Below are positions 63,200-64,000 of a stretch of DNA of 64,000 nucleotides, piece after piece (the first letter of the stretch is position 1; the number at the start of each line of letters is the position of its first letter). The translations under genes and the position numbers were made by a program. Source of the stretch: Planctomycetota bacterium (GTDB lineage Bacteria > Planctomycetota > Phycisphaerae > UBA1845 > PWPN01); NCBI GenBank assembly GCA_029550525.1, contig JAKPHF010000008.1, forward strand, positions 186,001 to 250,000, in the 5' to 3' direction. Under the pieces are notes generated by a model. It had not been told where the DNA came from. It ran no database searches and was given only the letters and a program-made list of their open reading frames with translations.

Positions 63200-64000
63200 T
63201 CAGTCGGCGATGCCGCTCATCTGCACATCTCTCGTTTCGCGTGAAGCAGGCGCGATGCTCGTCCCCTCGACGCTGCCGTGCGTCGCCTGGCCGTTCTTCC
63301 ACACCTCCCAAGCCGCCTCGCCCTGCAGGTAGAGGTCATCGAGCTGTTGCTTGTCTTTCAGCGTGTCCAAACACGCCCAGAAGCCGGTGTACTTGTGCGT
63401 CATCAACTGCTGCTCGGCGATCAGCCGAGCAAACGGCTCGTTGACCAGTTCCTCGCCTTCGCGGATGTAGTCGAAGATCCGACGATCAAACACAAAGTAG
63501 CCGCCGTTGATCCAGATATCCGTCTTGCCGATGTCCACGATCCCGCGCACGTGACGTTGGTCGGCATCGAACGTCACCACGTGAAAACTCTGCCGCGGAC
63601 GCACGGACAGGAACATCGCGATCGGACGGCGAGCCTCGAAATCGGCGATCAGGTCGGGCAGATGCAGGTCGGTGAGACTGTCCGCGTAATTGGCCAGGAA
63701 CACCTCGTCGTCCTTGATGTACTTCTGCACCGCCTTGAGCCGTTGCCCGATGTTCGCGGTCGGACCGGTGTCCACGCACGTGATGGACCAGTCGTCGATG
63801 TCCGTGCTCATCAGGTCGATCTTGCGTCCCCCGCCCGAGAGGGTGAAATCGTTCGACACGCACTCGTCATAGTGCAGGAAATAGTTCTTGATCGCGTCCG
63901 CCTTGTAACCCAGGCAAAGGATGAACTCCTTATGCCCGAAGTGGGCGTAGTACTTCATGAGATGCCAAAGCACGGGCCGATACCCGATGTTCACCATGGG
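63200..64000 (-). CDS. Divergent glucose-1-phosphate cytidylyltransferase-like protein, 5' end beyond the window
   Basis: The reading frame runs to base 64000 and continues as Pro-Met-Val-Asn-Ile, matching the KPMVxIGxRPxLWHxM region of RfbF, so the N-terminal nucleotide loop lies outside. Seen are EFILCLGYKADAIKNYFLHY, FLANYADSLTDLHLPDLIAD and DIWINGGYFVFDRRIFDYI. The metal-binding Y-G-D-G of RfbF is Y-A-D-S here, keeping the Asp. It differs widely from the complete RfbF at 43005-43874. Its context (LmbE, C-methyltransferases, SDR downstream on the same strand) suggests a dedicated CDP-sugar or related NDP-sugar pathway. Confidence 0.85.
   Translation of the reverse strand, partial: PMVNIGYRPVLWHLMKYYAHFGHKEFILCLGYKADAIKNYFLHYDECVSNDFTLSGGGRKIDLMSTDIDDWSITCVDTGPTANIGQRLKAVQKYIKDDEVFLANYADSLTDLHLPDLIADFEARRPIAMFLSVRPRQSFHVVTFDADQRHVRGIVDIGKTDIWINGGYFVFDRRIFDYIREGEELVNEPFARLIAEQQLMTHKYTGFWACLDTLKDKQQLDDLYLQGEAAWEVWKNGQATHGSVEGTSIAPASRETRDVQMSGIAD

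Overview
The window is high-GC, densely coded bacterial DNA. I infer a member of the Planctomycetota (or a close PVC relative), at moderate confidence. The reasons are unusual domain fusions, very large secreted proteins built from DUF1349, PKD and Fn3-type modules, a ParA ATPase with a glycogen-binding domain, and dispersed GC-rich palindromes. No rRNA is present. The only tRNA is a tRNA-Ser(GCU).

Bases 1-18500 are a housekeeping and miscellaneous region. It holds a 5'-truncated TPR protein, a YebC/PmpR-family regulator, the remnant of a PIN-like (DUF3368) gene, an MFS transporter fused to HEAT repeats, a small lipoprotein, a UvrC-like protein that has lost its nuclease motifs, two tiny genes, a large putative glycosyltransferase-like protein, the ParA-CBM48 fusion, a TIM-barrel sugar isomerase/epimerase, a polytopic membrane protein, a D-aminoacyl-tRNA deacylase, a corrinoid-type protein and the tRNA.

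Bases 18600-64000 are one large extracellular-polysaccharide (EPS) or O-antigen locus, nearly all on the minus strand. One block (18627-25752) holds a winged-helix regulator, a sugar nucleotidyltransferase-like protein, a Wzc-type tyrosine autokinase, a polyprenyl-phosphate sugar transferase that would start the repeat unit, and a multi-spanning GT-C-like protein. A divergently placed plus-strand gene (26275-30915) encodes a secreted PKD/beta-helix protein and ends in a strong terminator. The main block then runs leftward from beyond base 64000 to 30989. It contains nucleotide-sugar and branched-sugar enzymes (two glucose-1-phosphate cytidylyltransferase-like proteins, an RfbC epimerase, two C-methyltransferase-type enzymes, SDRs, a PIG-L/LmbE deacetylase), about ten glycosyltransferases including a PssD/PssE pair, an ABC polysaccharide exporter (Wzm/Wzt), an O-antigen polymerase/ligase-like protein and a 2465-residue secreted protein.

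Together these genes look able to make, modify, export and decorate a surface polysaccharide. The sugar set probably includes a CDP-linked, C-methylated deoxysugar. I see no Wzx flippase, no Wza-type outer-membrane channel and no CDP-glucose 4,6-dehydratase, so essential parts probably lie outside the window. Short perfect palindromes of one family sit at breaks within this locus and elsewhere.
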